The position numbers and the translations under genes are program-made. The notes beneath the pieces are model-generated. The model saw nothing but the letters and a program-made list of their open reading frames with translations, searched no databases and was not told the origin of the DNA. Positions 33,297 to 45,279 of a DNA stretch of 64,000 bases are shown here, one piece after another. Source of the DNA: Luidia sarsii (taxonomy: Eukaryota > Echinodermata > Asteroidea > Paxillosida > Luidiidae); the NCBI GenBank assembly GCA_949987565.1, contig OX465109.1, forward strand, positions 17,424,915-17,488,914. The letters are read 5' to 3'. The number at the start of each line of letters is the position of its first letter. Within the stretch, counting starts at the first letter, position 1.

Positions 33297-34260
33297 TTAT
33301 AATAGCAGATTAGATTTTACACTTGCTTTCATATCATTCACAAAACAAAGGAAAAGCAAAGGCCCTAAAATACTCCCTTGAGGAACACCGGAAGTTATTT
33401 TTAAAGACTGGGATTCCACTCCATTAACACTGACAATTTGCTCTCTATTAAAAAGATATGATTTAAACCAATTTACAGAATTTGAATGAACACCCATAGC
33501 CTGTAATTTCTGGCAAAGGATCCCATGATCTACAGTGTCGAAAGCTTTTTGCAAGTCTAACAATACCATCCCAGTATAATTACCCAAAGCCATTTGAGTA
33601 CGAATGTGATCGGTTAAATAAATCAAACAAGTATCAGTGGAGTAAGAACTTCTAAAACCAGATTGCAAATTGTAAATGAGGTTATTGTCAGAGAGATATT
33701 TTTCCAGTTGATTAAACACAACCTGTTCCAAAAGTTTAGATATTGCACTCAATACACTAATTGGTCTATAGTTACCCACCTCAGATGCACTACCTTTCTT
33801 ATATAGTGGCTTAACTCTTGCACATTTCAGTTGAGTGGGAACATATTTACGAGAGATAGACAAATGGATAATAAATGAAATTGGGTCTTTTAAAATACAG
33901 GCACAATCCTTTAGGAATTTAACCGGAATTTTGTCAGGGCCTGTGCTTTTTTTGGAATTTAATTTTAGTAACTGTTTAAACACCGAATCAGCGGTAACCG
34001 TATGAAGCTGAAAACCATCAGGCAAGACTCCTTTTTGTTTATAATAGTCTTTAAAAATTACAGAATTAACATCAAAAATATTTTTACCACAAGGCAACTC
34101 ATCGACCAAATCAGAAGCAACAGAAGTAAAAAAAGCATTCATATGGTTAGCCACTGTTAGGGAATCGGAACAAAGCTGTCCATCTATTTTAAGAGCCACT
34201 GTATGTTGTCCCTGACTCTTGTCCTTATGACTATCCAAGAGACTTAAATTCATGCCAAAT
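33297..34260 (-). pseudogene. LINE reverse transcriptase, N-terminal and palm part
   Basis: Motifs in order: KKSTGPDKIPVKFLK, VKPLYKKGSASEVGNYRPIS, QSGFRSSYSTDTCL, VLLDLQKAFDTVDH (first catalytic Asp) and TSGVPQGSILGPLLFL. The frame is lost within about 20 bases of the second catalytic Asp pair. The N-terminal part overlaps the endonuclease frame by about 50 bases because of the frameshift near 34,240. Confidence 0.9.
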
Positions 34261-34887
34261 CTTTTTTGAATCATTGCCAACTTCTTCAATTTTCAGTCTG
34301 AAATAATTAGCCTTAGCTGACCTAATATCCCTCTGCAACTTATTTCTAACACGACAATACATTTTATACAGGTTAGTATCCCTTCCATTTTGCAAAAACT
34401 CCTGTAAAAGTTTATCTCTCACTTTTATATTTTCATAGATCTCGTGGTTAAACCAAGGCTTTGTCCGTGTCTTTAATCTAATCTCCCTAATAGGAGCTAC
34501 TGAATCAAGAACCTGCAGAAATGTATATCTAAAATATTCCAAAGACCGTTCAATATCGTCGCAGTAAACATTTGACCAATCAGCATAAGATAACCTCATA
34601 AGAAAATCCTCTGGACTATAGTTTCTCAGAGATCTAATCTTTACAGCATTATGATAGCCAGAATGCCATTTGGTCACTTTACGAGTACAGAAAGTTAGAA
34701 AATGGTCACTCAAACCCATATGAATTATACCAGATTGACAAATTTTATCCTCATTATTGCAAATTATATGATCTATTAAAGTTGAACACAAATCAGTTAC
34801 ACGGGTGGGATCTTTGATCAGTTGTTTACAACTGTACAGATCTAAGATACGTTTATAATCCTTACGCAAACTACAAGTTTTTTGCAA
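34240..34887 (-). pseudogene. LINE endonuclease C-terminus and linker
   Basis: The frame begins near the end of the exonuclease-endonuclease-phosphatase domain: TLIDHIICN, then GLSDHFLTF (the conserved SDH motif, ~residues 79-81). A linker follows with TKPWFNHEI and LYKMYCRVRNKLQRDIRSAKANYF, typical of the region between endonuclease and RT. A frameshift near 34,240 separates it from the RT frame. Confidence 0.85.
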
Positions 34888-34932
34888 GTAGTTGATATTA
34901 AAATCGCTAAAATCGATATTACAACTCCCTTG

Positions 34933-35215
34933 GTTATGAACAAATGTAAAGCCTGGATAATCTGGTGAACTTTAATGATTACAAAGGTTTAGAAACAACG
35001 ATTTACAGGCAGCACTCAAAAGTGAATGTAAAACGGACGCTGCACAGAACTGATTATTGCAATGGGAAATGCACACATCATTGCAATCATCAGTTCTGTG
35101 TAACGTCCGTTTTACGTGTCTTTTGAGTGCTCCCTGTAAATCGTTGTTTTCTGAACTTTTTTATTCATTGAATTCCCACAGATTATCCAGGCTTTACATT
35201 TGTTCATAACAACAT
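34933..35215. repeat. Central hairpin of the foldback
   Basis: GGTTATGAACAAATGTAAAG on the left and CTTTACATTTGTTCATAAC on the right begin two ~135-bp arms. These meet at a ~12-base loop at 35,065-35,076 and contain the block GTAAAACGGACG and its complement. Confidence 0.88.
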
Positions 35216-36345
35216 AACCAAGTGCGTCGTACGGTAGTTTACACACAATCTCTTCATTTTGAGTGAAGGTCTTCAAAAAATATGTTAAAATATGATATCT
35301 TCCGCACGGGAAGTATTCAAGATGGCGACCACCACGGGCAGTGCTACCAAGAACATATCAGCAAGAATATATGCAGCTTTGGTCTAAGGGTAGAATACGA
35401 AACGTTTGTCACTTTGTAGACATTTGGAAGAGCCAAGATATATAGGGCAAGATAGACGGTACCGTATTGCAATATGCTGAATATAGCTATATATCCAAAC
35501 AAATGTCAGAAATGGGTTTCGTTCGTACGACCCCGGCGAATTCCCTCCCAGCATGCAGTGCCCTCACAGTGCGCGCACTTTTGGTGGCAAGCGCATGTGC
35601 CCTACCAAAGTCAGAGACCTTCCTGACTTGACACTTCCGTTCGAAAAGATTGATCAAGTTCAAGTGAGAACGTGACTTGCGGTTTTATTGCAGTTAGATC
35701 AAAAATGTTGGATCTTGATCTGCCTTTTCCCAAAACATATGGGAACGCGGTCTTAAGCCCGTTTCTCGCTACAGCTAAAAATACGAGGGTCCTGTGTGAC
35801 AAACATCGATGTTAGAAAATCACAAATCTGAGTAGTGAGAAAGTAATCCATGTCAAGCAAAAAATGAGGGTCCCGTGGTACGAAACACCGAGATCTAGAC
35901 CTCCTCCCCCCCAAAAAAAATCGCATTTATATTCAAAATCACACGGACGCGTAGTGAGAAACGATGCATGTTTGTTATGGCCGCAAAGTACCACCAGTTA
36001 TTTTGCAAACAAGATGGAGTCTCGCGTGGAAGTCCTTTTCGTGCTAGTTCTGCTGAACTTGATGAGAGAGAAACGGCCAAGAATAAAGCCCTGACCACAT
36101 CCGGTAGAAAGCAACATTTTTTCACTGGGGTTTGTAGTTGTATTGTGCTTAATACGAATGAGCAATATGCAGCATACCAGCAAAGAAGTGCATAAACAAT
36201 CCTGACCATTGACCTCACTTGAGCACTGCAAAGCCATCTCAACACGGGACGTCGGTTACGAACGTGTGTAGTGTAGCGTGAAAGTCTGTTAAAAAATCAC
36301 CAAAGGCTTGAGGCACTAGACAACTGTCGGCAATAACAAAGGAAG

Positions 36346-37105
36346 GGAACGTGGACTAAAGCCCCTTTAACATGAGTGCTGAAAATGCATAGTATACATG
36401 TCCCTCGAAAATTGGCACCAGAGGTCTGACGCAATGATTGCTTGCAATTTCATTGCAGATGGCACTGTGCAGTCAGAGGTTAGATTCGTATCGCTGGTAC
36501 TACGATATAATTTTGCACAGTGGTTTTATACCGGTGTTGTACTCAGAATCAACTCGTTGTCAAGGGCACGTTGTAGATTGCACTCATGCTGCATAGTTGT
36601 GAAAAATGGCGACGAAAAGTATAACCGTGGGTTATATGCTATTGCAACTAACGAATGAAGATACTTGGAGACAACGTTGTACTTGGAGTGATGTGGTTTA
36701 TTCGGCTGGATACGATGTCTGTCTGATTCTCCATTCAGCAGGGTTTATATACATTTTATGATCATTCCGAACGTGCAAATATCACAGGAGTGTCCTGACT
36801 TATTAGGAATTGCTTAACAGTCACTTGCATATTCATATACAATCATAGGATGTGTTTGGTCCACTATTGGTCTTGGGCAGGGCTAGGCAAAGGAGTAAAG
36901 GTGGCTTTCCGTGAACTGACTCACTGTGGCCAAGTTCCCGTCCAGCCCAGTGTCCGCATTCCTGGACAAGTCTCACTTCTAGGAAAGGGGTCTTGCCCCT
37001 TCAAGGCCAACTCAGCACAGTTACACATACAGTACATGTACACAAGCATGGTGTTTTAGCCTGGCGACGAAAAGTACCGGTACCATCAACTGGATGAAGA
37101 AACCG
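36346..37105. other. No recognisable feature
   Basis: Unique-looking sequence. A short + frame at 36,398-36,658 has no domain resemblance. Confidence 0.45.
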
Positions 37106-37107
37106 TC

Positions 37108-37580
37108 TGGTCCCTAACTCCCCACACCTTTTTTTGTTGCTCGTGACCCAAATCCTGCAATCATTCAGTGTTAAAAGCCCTCATATGACCCGAATCCTGC
37201 ACAATCCTACAATACTGTTGGCGGTGTGCCACTGCCTGAATCCTACAAAATCCTGCCTGAATTTTGGAAAGGAAAAATTTGTGACATTTTTGAAAGGACA
37301 AAAACCTTTTTTTGTTTTTGTTTTTCTGTGGCTAATTAACTTTACAATCACAATGTATAATTTTATAACCACATGACCCGAATCCTTCAAAATTGTGTTT
37401 GTCCCATTGAGCCCCGATCCTACAAGATCATCCTCCATCACATTGGGCCTAGTAACCCGTATCCTGCACTTTCCTATGTAGTGACAAAACTGCCTTATGC
37501 CCCCAATCCTGCAAATTCCTACAATGCATCAACGACCAATAGGATTCTGTGGGATTTGTGAAAGTTAGGGTTTTTAATGC
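37108..37580 (+). mobile_element. GGATT-rich element, apparently complete copy
   Basis: It starts CCTAACTCCCCACACC and ends GTGAAAGTTAGGG, short imperfect inverted ends. Inside are ATCCTGCA-type blocks, a T-rich centre (37,310-37,330), CATCACATTGGGCCTAGTAAC and CCTACAATGCATCAAC. It serves as the reference for the copies at 11,650, 17,545 and 22,000. No protein. Confidence 0.65.
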
Positions 37581-38135
37581 AATTTGGTAGACCTTTTGGT
37601 AGACAATTTGGTAGACATTAAAAAACGTAGTGTACAGAGGAAAATTCTCAGAGGTAGTAATCAGTAAACATTCGTGAAGCGCCATTTTGGAAGCTTTGCT
37701 GAGCGCGTTGCGCATGCGTAACGGCGACGCCCCTGACCAATATCCTTGCGAACATCGCATGGATGCATTTACACCAATCTCAGTGATTATCGCACGGATG
37801 TTGCAATGATGCAAAATTTATGGAGGAGGTCTCGATTCCTGCCATAAGCGCAGGGGACCCGTGCGATCTGGGGACATGGATATACGACAAGGTATACATG
37901 TAGGTGCATTGTTGATTCAACTTTTCCGCACGGGATGCTCGTTTCAGCTCTCGTGTAAAATGTGCCCTGAACATCGATCATCGTGCATTGGAAAACATGT
38001 GATCTCGCCAGTACTGTATAACTGTATTTATTTATTATTGTATTTTTTTGTTGGTGGTGGGGTTGTTTAGGTAAAGGCTTGGTTGAAACTATCCAAACAG
38101 TGTATTCCCAGTCTTAGGGAGAAGATGCTGGGTTT
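37581..38135. other. No recognisable feature
   Basis: A (TTTGGTAGAC) triplication at 37,585-37,620 and otherwise unremarkable sequence. Confidence 0.4.
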
Positions 38136-38139
38136 TGAC

Positions 38140-38510
38140 TTGGAGTGAGGTTGTAGTGGTCCCGTGGGGGAGGATTCTGGAGGAGGTGACTCTCTCATCT
38201 TGGAAGGGGGCCTGGTGCACTGGAGCATGTAGGCAGGGGGACTGTGGCACTGTTGGAGAGGGTGGTGTTGGGATGCTCACTCAAGTGTGTCACCGGTACG
38301 TGCGCCGTGCGAAGGCTCGCAGCCAGGACGGTGCCATGGGTACAGAGTGTACCCATGGGTGGGCTGATTGGGGGTGATTGAGGGTGGTGTGCAGGGCGGA
38401 TGGTCCTTGGCTATGGGTGACCAAAGGACTGGCTCTGGAAGACTTACTTTTGCCCGGGAATCACTTGTGGAGGAGCTTTACTGTGTCTTGCTGGAACTGT
38501 GTTGTGTTTG
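38140..38510 (+). repeat. Dispersed repeat, copy 1 (paired with 51,380-51,740)
   Basis: Blocks such as GGAGGTGACTCTCTCA, GCACTGTTGGAGAGGG, TCACTCAAGTGTG, GTGCGCCGTG, GCAGCCAGG and GGACTGG.TCTGGAAGACT align in the same order with the reverse complement of 51,380-51,740. Likely two decayed copies of an unidentified element. Partial open frames exist in both copies (38,135-38,377 here), but I recognise no domain. Confidence 0.5.
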
Positions 38511-38514
38511 GTAG

Positions 38515-39515
38515 ATCTCGCAGTTCTTGCAGGCATGTTCCCCACTGAAGTCCCATGATTCGTTGTAAGGGGGACGATGCGACATGTTTCTACTCTGAAG
38601 TGGTTTGAACACGACACATTCCTGCACTCTTCACCTCACGTGAGGGTTTGCCCTGCCATGCCTGCATAATAAGGTGTGATGCAGCCCACCTCACACCTCA
38701 GGTGTTTGTCTCCAAAACTTGCCACCTCAGGTGGCAATATCATTGTACACCGAAACAATAGCACCTTAGCTTGTACAAAGGGCTGTGCATGATACATTAT
38801 GATATGATAGTGGACTTCATTTCTCGACTGCTTTTGCAACCAAACGCCAAACCCATCAAATTCTTGGCTGTGCATTAATAGACACCCTTCCTTTCTGTTT
38901 ACTTCAAGTTATATCTGACTCCTTTAAGAAAACTGCTTTTGTATCGCAGATAGAGTAGGCTGCATTTCTCGACTGCTTTTGCAACATAGCTTCTTCATAC
39001 TTTCAGAGTTATCATGTCAAACCCATCAATACTTGGCTGTGCATTATAGACACAGATGATGAGATGGCAATATCCATTTTTCCTTCTTCCAACATCAATA
39101 CATTTCTTTGTGTGTCACTGATTTTAAAACAAGCTTTTTGATTTGGCAATTTAAAAATGTAAACAGAATTTCATGTTTCATCAACACAGTTTTACTTTTT
39201 CGAAAAAATGCTCCAATATTCCTTTGGACCATCAATATTACGTATATCAGTGACATTGTTTGTCAAATTTATTCCCAAGGATTTATGAAATATACTTCTC
39301 AATTCTTCTCTTTCCCTAATTTAACATGGTGGCACCATTTTTCTTTTTAAAATCGACTCTTTCTCACCTATAGGAACTGTATCTCTGTTTCTTTCCAAAT
39401 AACACATTGCCAATTCTCTACCCAGCATCTTTGCTGCAAGATTTTTTTTTTTTTTTTTCTTGCCTAGTATACCCCAGGTCTGTCTGGAACATCGCAGTCT
39501 CTACTCAGCTATATT
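38515..39515. other. No recognisable feature
   Basis: Contains direct repeats of ATTTCTCGACTGCTTTTGCAA and GCTGTGCATTA (38,820-38,880 and 38,960-39,050) and a T17 run near 39,442. No gene supported. Confidence 0.45.
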
Positions 39516-39609
39516 AGACTGCGATGACTTTCTGGTGAAAACCCCAAATGTTATGGCCAACACCAAGATGCTTGCAAACTGTATACGTAGTAACTGTATA
39601 CAAACAAAG

Positions 39610-39909
39610 CAACCCCTCACCCATCATAGGATGGTGGCCTCTATGAGCCTCTTAATTCTACCGATATTTATATGGAAGGTGTTCCTCGGCTCTTGCCGAC
39701 CTGGTCCCCCCAGTGAGGACAACCAGGCTGTTTGCCTCATCTCACCCACACACTCTACATGTATCTATCCCATGGTGTAAAGGTATCGGAACGGCATCTT
39801 CCCACGTTCTGCCTCCATCTGGAATTCCCTTCCTGGTTCTTGCTTTCCCCCTGCCTACAATCTTGCTCTTTTTAAAAGGAATGTTAATTCCTATCTCCAG
39901 TCTTCCTGA
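39610..39909 (+). pseudogene. LINE reverse transcriptase C-terminal remnant
   Basis: Three frame segments read in order as the conserved C-terminus of a Jockey/CR1-group ORF2: HHRMVASMSLLI, then FYRYLYGRCSSALADLV and RTTRLFASSHPHTLHVSIP, then FPRSASIWNSLPGSCFPP and LFKRNVNSYLQSS with a stop at 39,907-39,909. Frame changes lie near 39,658 and 39,782. No other part of the element is recognisable nearby. Confidence 0.75.
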
Positions 39910-40910
39910 GTCCCTCTCTATAATCTACTTCCACTAGCCCTTGAGTGACTTTTCAGCCTTGTTTTGAGCAATCTTGCATAAAAAATAATTTAAAAGAATA
40001 CATGAACCAATCTACGTCAGTGAAAAAGCTTTGGCCAATCTTACAGCTCAAAGAATTTCAGCAAAATGCTTCTTACACGTCTGAATTCTTTACTCATCAT
40101 TGCTTTGAGCTCTGACTCGTTATAATAGAACGATTGCTTGATGTCATCATGTACGGTATAGTGGGTATTATTCCACCGGCTAAGATCTCACAGGTACAGG
40201 ACATGTACATGTACGTGTACAAACCCTGGAATATTCTGCATAGATTTCGAGAAAGAAAATCCTTGATCAATCAAACTAGTGCAACAATCATCGTGTACTT
40301 TACAATCAGCGGCACTTTGATCTGGGGGCCGCCATGTTTGGTGATTATTTTGTTTGATACCCACTATACATGTTCCAGTACATGTATGTGTACAGTAGGT
40401 TATCTGACCTACATGTACAGTGTATAGGGCGCTATCAGTCAATATCTGTCTCTGTTCTTGGGACTTACAAAAGCCCTCCTTGATACAGTATGCCTAGCTT
40501 CTCTAGGGCAAGAAACTTTTTTTTGTCTTCTTCTTGGCCTAGTATAACTCAGCCCCCCGGTGTGGTCCTGTGAAAAGGTTTGGCCTGGTTTTCAGGATGA
40601 AATAATTAGGTCTGTGCAGACAAGCATCGCCTTCTTCATCTGATTTCACTCCATCATCAGCACTGGCGCATTCACGGCTGACTAATGGCCAGTGTGTTGT
40701 GCTGATGAATTTACTGCTGTCTGAAACAGTAGAAATTTGCCTCGACGTTGTGGTTGATCCAACACTTCTTCATTGTGGTATTCATATGAACTTAAGCTGT
40801 GTTAGAATTTGTGTTGGTTGTTGAAGCATTTTCATTTAATCTTTTAATGCTGTGTGTTTGTAACCAATTTAAAACAGTGGAGTAAGCTGTACTGTTTAAA
40901 ATCTGGTGAC
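39910..40910. other. No gene; TACATGTAC-rich segment
   Basis: At 40,190-40,430 many overlapping ACATGTAC and GTGTACA palindromes occur at both ends of a ~230-bp stretch. Their significance is unknown. Confidence 0.4.
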
Positions 40911-40914
40911 TTTG

Positions 40915-41080
40915 TATTTGTAAAATTTAGGAAGGCCTGACGTTTCGATCCTAGCGGGACCAATGCTCAATTCTACCTTTGAGAAAGGTCCTGTTAGGAT
41001 AGAAATGTCAGGCCCTCTTAATAAATTTGTTGAAATTTGCATTTTGGTAATTTTAGTTAGTAAGCAGTTTGCAATTTGTT
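40915..41080. mobile_element. PLE tail, inverted pair
   Basis: A minus-oriented tail (CCTGACGTTTCGATCCTAGC) is followed within 30 bases by a plus-oriented one (TTTGAGAAAGGTCCTG, TTAGGATAGAAATGTCAGG). The shared 3' segment TTTGCATTTTGGTAATTTTA comes next. No PLE coding sequence is attached. Confidence 0.8.
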
Positions 41081-41162
41081 TGCATATTACTCTACATGAC
41101 TTTGTATTTTGTAAGGGGATGTGTGCAGGCAAAAGCATTATAATCATAGATATGATTGAATG

Positions 41163-41450
41163 ATTGTAACATTCAATGAAGGTTTGCCCTGCTCGACGTG
41201 ATAAACACTGAATACTCAGTGCTTTGTCCGATGCCTGATGAAAATGATTGTAACATTCAATGAGGGTTTGCCCTGCTCGACGTGATAAACACTGAATACT
41301 CAGTGCTTTGTCCGATGCCTGATGAAAATCAGGCATCAGGCAAAGCACTGACTACCATAAGTACCAGTAGTGTTTATCACATCGATCAGGGCAAACCCTC
41401 ATTGAATTATGTACATTCTCCTCGACGCAAACATCATGTTATATCTATAA
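41163..41450. mobile_element. Family-1 SINE bodies, duplicated and inverted
   Basis: Two direct copies of a ~77-bp body (AGGGTTTGCCCTGCTCGACG, ACTGAATACTCAGTGCTTTG, GATGCCTGATGAAAA) meet an inverted copy at ATCAGGCATC (41,325). The tRNA-like head is absent. Confidence 0.75.
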
Positions 41451-41459
41451 TTATAACAT

Positions 41460-42160
41460 TGGTAAAAATTGAGTATCCTGTACAATGTCATGCTGTGACT
41501 AGTGATTGGCACTGATGAACACTTGATTAGAATGGGAAGTGCGGACCAGCCCCACTTGGTGGTAAGTTGGCCTTACATGCATGCACCTATTTGGTGACGA
41601 GTAGTCAAAAAGGAGTCAAAGGTGTCAAAAAGTGTCAATTTCAGTCTGATGCCTAGTCACAACATTGTGCGTAGTGTTTTACCGTAGGTGGACTCATCAT
41701 CAGCTTGATATAAGCTTTAATTTTTGGGGGCATATGCTGTAGTAGAAGGAGAATGACAGATTTTTGTTTCATTTTTTTTTTTTTTTTAGGCCAAACAATG
41801 TCGCAATCCTTTGACCAAGGGTTTCATCAAAGGCCATTCTCTTGTTAAAATCCTGATGACTGTGTACTGGTACTTTGTAAGAGGGTGTTTGCATATCGCA
41901 ACCTTTTTGGCACAAGTATCAACACTGTGTCACAAGTTTCCAACTGGAGACCATATCATAATCGGTTAATGTAAAATTGAGTATCCGGTACAATATCTTG
42001 CTACGACTAGCAATTGTCACTGATGAACACTTGATCTGAATAGGAAGTGCGGACCAGCCCCACTTGGTGGTAGGTTGGCCTTAATGCGCCTATTTGGTGA
42101 GGAGTAGTCAAGGAAATTGTCAACAATTCATTTCAGTCTTTTGGCCTTGTTGATACTCAT
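41460..42160. repeat. Long direct repeat, ~510-bp spacing
   Basis: The segments 41,465-41,700 and 41,974-42,150 share TGAGTATCC.GTACAAT, CACTGATGAACACTTGAT, AAGTGCGGACCAGCCCCACT and TATTTGGTGA.GAGTAGTCA. This is a local duplication or two copies of one dispersed repeat. No gene. Confidence 0.7.
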
Positions 42161-42540
42161 TTACTCATTGTCAAAATAATGTAAGATCCAGAATGGCTGG
42201 ATAATTTTGCTTCTGGGTAATTAGGGGCAAACAATACGCATTGTATTGCAGTGGAAAAGCTATCTGTTATCTGTTGGGAGGGGAAGGGGAGCCCAGAATC
42301 AATTTTAACCCTAGCCTGCATTGAAACCACAATTAACCACACATGGTTTTTCCTGTGGGAGGATAAGGGCCATACACCACGACATACCACAGCGTGGTTT
42401 TTGCGGTATACTGTGGTATGTGAGCCTGCACCCCTGAGGGCACTGTGGTAAATTGCGGTATACAGTGTATATAGTGTCCTGTGCGGGAGGTGCAAAGCGT
42501 TAGGGTTAAAGAAAGTTTCAGAAGATACATATATACGTGT
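42161..42540. other. No gene; short inverted motif
   Basis: ACCACGACATACCACA and ATACTGTGGTATG near 42,375-42,420 form a weak hairpin. No supported coding frame. Confidence 0.35.
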
Positions 42541-42541
42541 A

Positions 42542-42720
42542 CAGTGGAATGTCGCTATAACGAATGCCGATATAATAAACATTCGGCTTTAACAAATATA
42601 TGCCCTTTGGCTTCTGATTTTTGTGCACAAAATAGGTGGCCGTAACTGCTATTATGAACGACCGCTATACAGAACAATTTTCATGGAACCCGGGATGTTC
42701 GTTATAGCGACGTTCCACTG
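42542..42720. mobile_element. pogo-like MITE, complete
   Basis: Ends CAGTGGAATGTCGCTATAAC and GTTATAGCGACGTTCCACTG are complements, flanked by TA on both sides; 179 bp. The CAGTGGAA terminus and TA target are typical of pogo/Tigger elements. The interior CCCTTTGGCTTC and GGATGTTCG are shared with 45,759-45,918. Confidence 0.88.
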
Positions 42721-42934
42721 TACATGTATATTGATCAGTGGCCGAATTCACGAAACATCAGTTTATGGCATACGGTAACTCCACTTTCCCCTAATCTTTT
42801 TTTGCTTAAGTTGCACAAATGAATCGATAACACATTTTGGGAAAGTTACCGTCGGGAGAGAGTGCAAGTTGGAGGCTTACATCATAAAATGTGGCGTAAC
42901 TTAAACTTATGCCATGTCTTTGGGTGGCGTAATG

Positions 42935-43355
42935 TAAAGCCACGTCCGCACTAGACTAACCGAGCAATTGGGTTTTCTTTTCTCCCAGGTAACTTACACG
43001 ACTCCAGTGGGTAGTTTAACCGACCAACTTCTGCCCGGTTAAATTGACCAGGTCAGTTTAACCGAGCGGAAAAGTCCAATCCGGACACGGCGTCACGGTA
43101 AACGACTCGGTAAAAATCCACATCCGGCGCCCCACACATTACGTTACTGTATGCAAGACTCGTGCGGGCGCAGGGTAACAACGTGTTTGTGTACCTACAG
43201 TATATGCACATGTACATGAGTCGGTTAGTTTTACCCATCGTCTCGGTTAGTTTACCCGAGTCGAAAAGTCCAAGTGCGGACGCCGGGAAGATTTACCCAT
43301 TTGAATGTTACCCACAGGCTCGGTCAAAATTAAGTCCAGTGCGGACACGGCTTAA
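42935..43355. mobile_element. MITE family H, copy 2
   Basis: Ends AGCCACGTCCGCACTAGACT and AGTCCAGTGCGGACACGGCT, flanked by TAA. The interior is almost identical to 21,520-21,870 but lacks about 50 bp near the left end. Confidence 0.88.
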
Positions 43356-43760
43356 GTCATTGCTACATGTCACAAAATAGCATTGATGCTTTCACGATTG
43401 TTTCACGACAGAGTAAATCATTTGGATAGTCTCAATTACAGAGATTGTTGAGAGTGTTATAGATTTTCCCGGGAGTGGAAAATTTGTATTGTCAAAGATA
43501 ATTTTACAAGAGACTCGGGTAATTCCCGTTTTTAATGTAATAATGAAAAACAACAGGTGTCACTTTTTGTTTATAGCGACAGCCTACGGTGCATGTACCT
43601 CTCTGCAAATGGCTGCCTCCAATAAAATGTGCACAACGCGTGTGCTCTCAAAAGCGTGTGTACTGCAAACAGTCATTGATATGACCCAAGGTGACTCTTG
43701 TCCACAACATTGTATAAAGACTTAGAAGTGAAAATCCGATACTTTGCAGCTACCGTACTT
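43356..43760. other. No recognisable feature
   Basis: Spacer sequence. A 78-codon + frame at 43,489-43,725 has no recognisable domain. Confidence 0.4.
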
Positions 43761-43761
43761 A

Positions 43762-44580
43762 CAGGAAAATCTCGATAAGTCAGATCTTAAGGGAACAGGC
43801 TAATTTATTTGTGTTAAGCAGAGTTTAGAGTTGAAGATTTACATGAAACCTATACAGTTTGATAATGGTTATAGTAGAAACCTCTCACTGAAATATTTCT
43901 GCCTAAAATGTTGTATTTTGGGAGAAAAGAGTAAAAGAAATCGTTTACGTCTCACCGAGATATAACTTTTCGGAACAGTACGGCGTTTAATGCTGCATTT
44001 TCGCGAAACAAATGCAGCGGTTTTCACAATTTTCTAGAGACCCAGTTGGCAGATTGAGCTGAAATGTTCACAGGTGTGCTATTTCATGCATATGTTGGAT
44101 CAGACAACGTATGAATGCTATTCTTTGACCTCGACCAATGTTGTGTAGGGGCTTTAAGAGAAGTTGCACCATTGTTTTAATACTGAAGGCAGGGCTCAAA
44201 TTTCCGAAAAAGAAAATTGTCTAGTAACTGAAGACCCTTACTAGACATGAACTATTTTTACAAGACCTGTGCCATAAATAAGAACAAGACACAAATTTTG
44301 CACTCAGTGAAAGGAATACCACAAGTACCAAATGCTGTTTACTTGTATACAGGTGAAAGTCAAAGTTATACTTTAGAGCCATTTTCTTCATGGTGCAAGA
44401 AAAAAACCACTAGACAGCCAGTCCAGTGCAGTCACACTCGGCACTTGTCCGACGCTGAAATCACTTGACTCTATCCATGGTCTAGTGGATATTTCGAGCC
44501 CTGACTGAAGGAAGTGGAATCATTCTTTGACTTGACATGAGTTTTGAGTTATCAGAGTTTGACTTATCGCGATGTCACTG
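43762..44580. mobile_element. Second pogo-like MITE, carrying a nested MITE
   Basis: The left end CAGGAAAATCTCGATAAGTC and right end GACTTATCGCGATGTCACTG are imperfect complements, each next to TA. The element is 819 bp, of which 44,190-44,503 is a later insertion. Confidence 0.6.
44190..44503. mobile_element. CAGGGCTCGAA MITE, copy 2
   Basis: Ends CAGGGCTCAAATTT and ATTTCGAGCCCTG. It matches 28,679-28,942, with additional sequence near the left end (GTCTAGTAACTGAAGACC). Confidence 0.8.
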
Positions 44581-45275
44581 TACACGTTTGTTAAGTTTTG
44601 TGAAATTGATTTTAAGTTATAGTTTGTCATAAAGATTGCGCCGTAAGCAGATAAAGCGTTTTGTGAACACTATGAACATCTAAACTGTGAAAAGGGGGTG
44701 AAACTAAAAAATCACTGTGATTTTACAATGCATTTTAAAGTGAATTGACTTCTGACCTGATAAGGACATCTTCAGATCACTAAATAGACTGTGAAAAGAA
44801 CATGAATATCTAAGATGGCAAACTCCAGCCTTGAGGGATGGCTAATTCAATTACAAGTAGGACCCCAACCACCATAATGGTACTGTATGGTGTCAGTGTA
44901 ACTGTCACTCCCAGATACTTCTAAATTGCCTCTAGCCATTTACCACCAGGAATGTGGCCTTGGAGACCACTGGTGAAAACACTGTGAAAATGCTGTTAAA
45001 ACTATTGGCTAACTGTGTGCAGTGAAATGGGGTTGAAACACTGTGATCGTTCTTTTCAGGGCCAAATGACATTTTCACCCTGTTTTCACGGTTTACATGT
45101 TCATAGTGCAATGGGGTTTTGTTGATGTTTAGGACAACCATCATGCATGCATGCAAAATGCATGGATGATGGTTGCCCTTGTTTAAAAACTTAAACTACA
45201 ATGGCAATGAAAGTGAAGCACCGCCTTTAGTGGTCGCAATCCTTCCGGCTTGGAGATTTTCCCGATTGCCCGCAA
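44581..45275. other. No recognisable feature
   Basis: Unremarkable sequence. CCATCATGCATGCATG near 45,140 is a short palindrome. Confidence 0.4.
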
Positions 45276-45279
45276 GACG

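Larger units (their letters stand above)
32236..34932 (-). mobile_element. 5'-truncated CR1/Jockey-group LINE
   Basis: It lies on the minus strand inside the left arm of the palindrome. It contains the C-terminal end of an apurinic-type endonuclease, a linker and a complete reverse-transcriptase region, all in pieces, then a short 3' UTR and an (AAATG)n-type tail at 32,236-32,260. The insertion removed or replaced about 12 bases of the arm relative to the right arm. The 5' end is truncated inside the endonuclease. Confidence 0.88.
31018..36345. mobile_element. Giant palindromic foldback element split by a LINE
   Basis: The left arm (31,018-32,232, resumed at 34,933-35,065) and right arm (35,076-36,345) are complementary across about 1.3 kb each, with almost no loop. 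The outer ends share GACAGTTGTCTAGTGCC and its complement; inner blocks share TCACTCAAAATGAAGA and its complement. The centre is near 35,071. Without the LINE the element is about 2.6 kb. It encodes no recognisable protein; the open frames in the arms (for example 31,118-31,461) are mirrored in the other arm and are not called. Confidence 0.88.

Noticed and set aside
41225..41335. CCTGATGAAAA as a hammerhead core
   Set aside because: CTGATGA is present by chance in the SINE body; there is no GAAA...GUC partner or stem II at the required distance.
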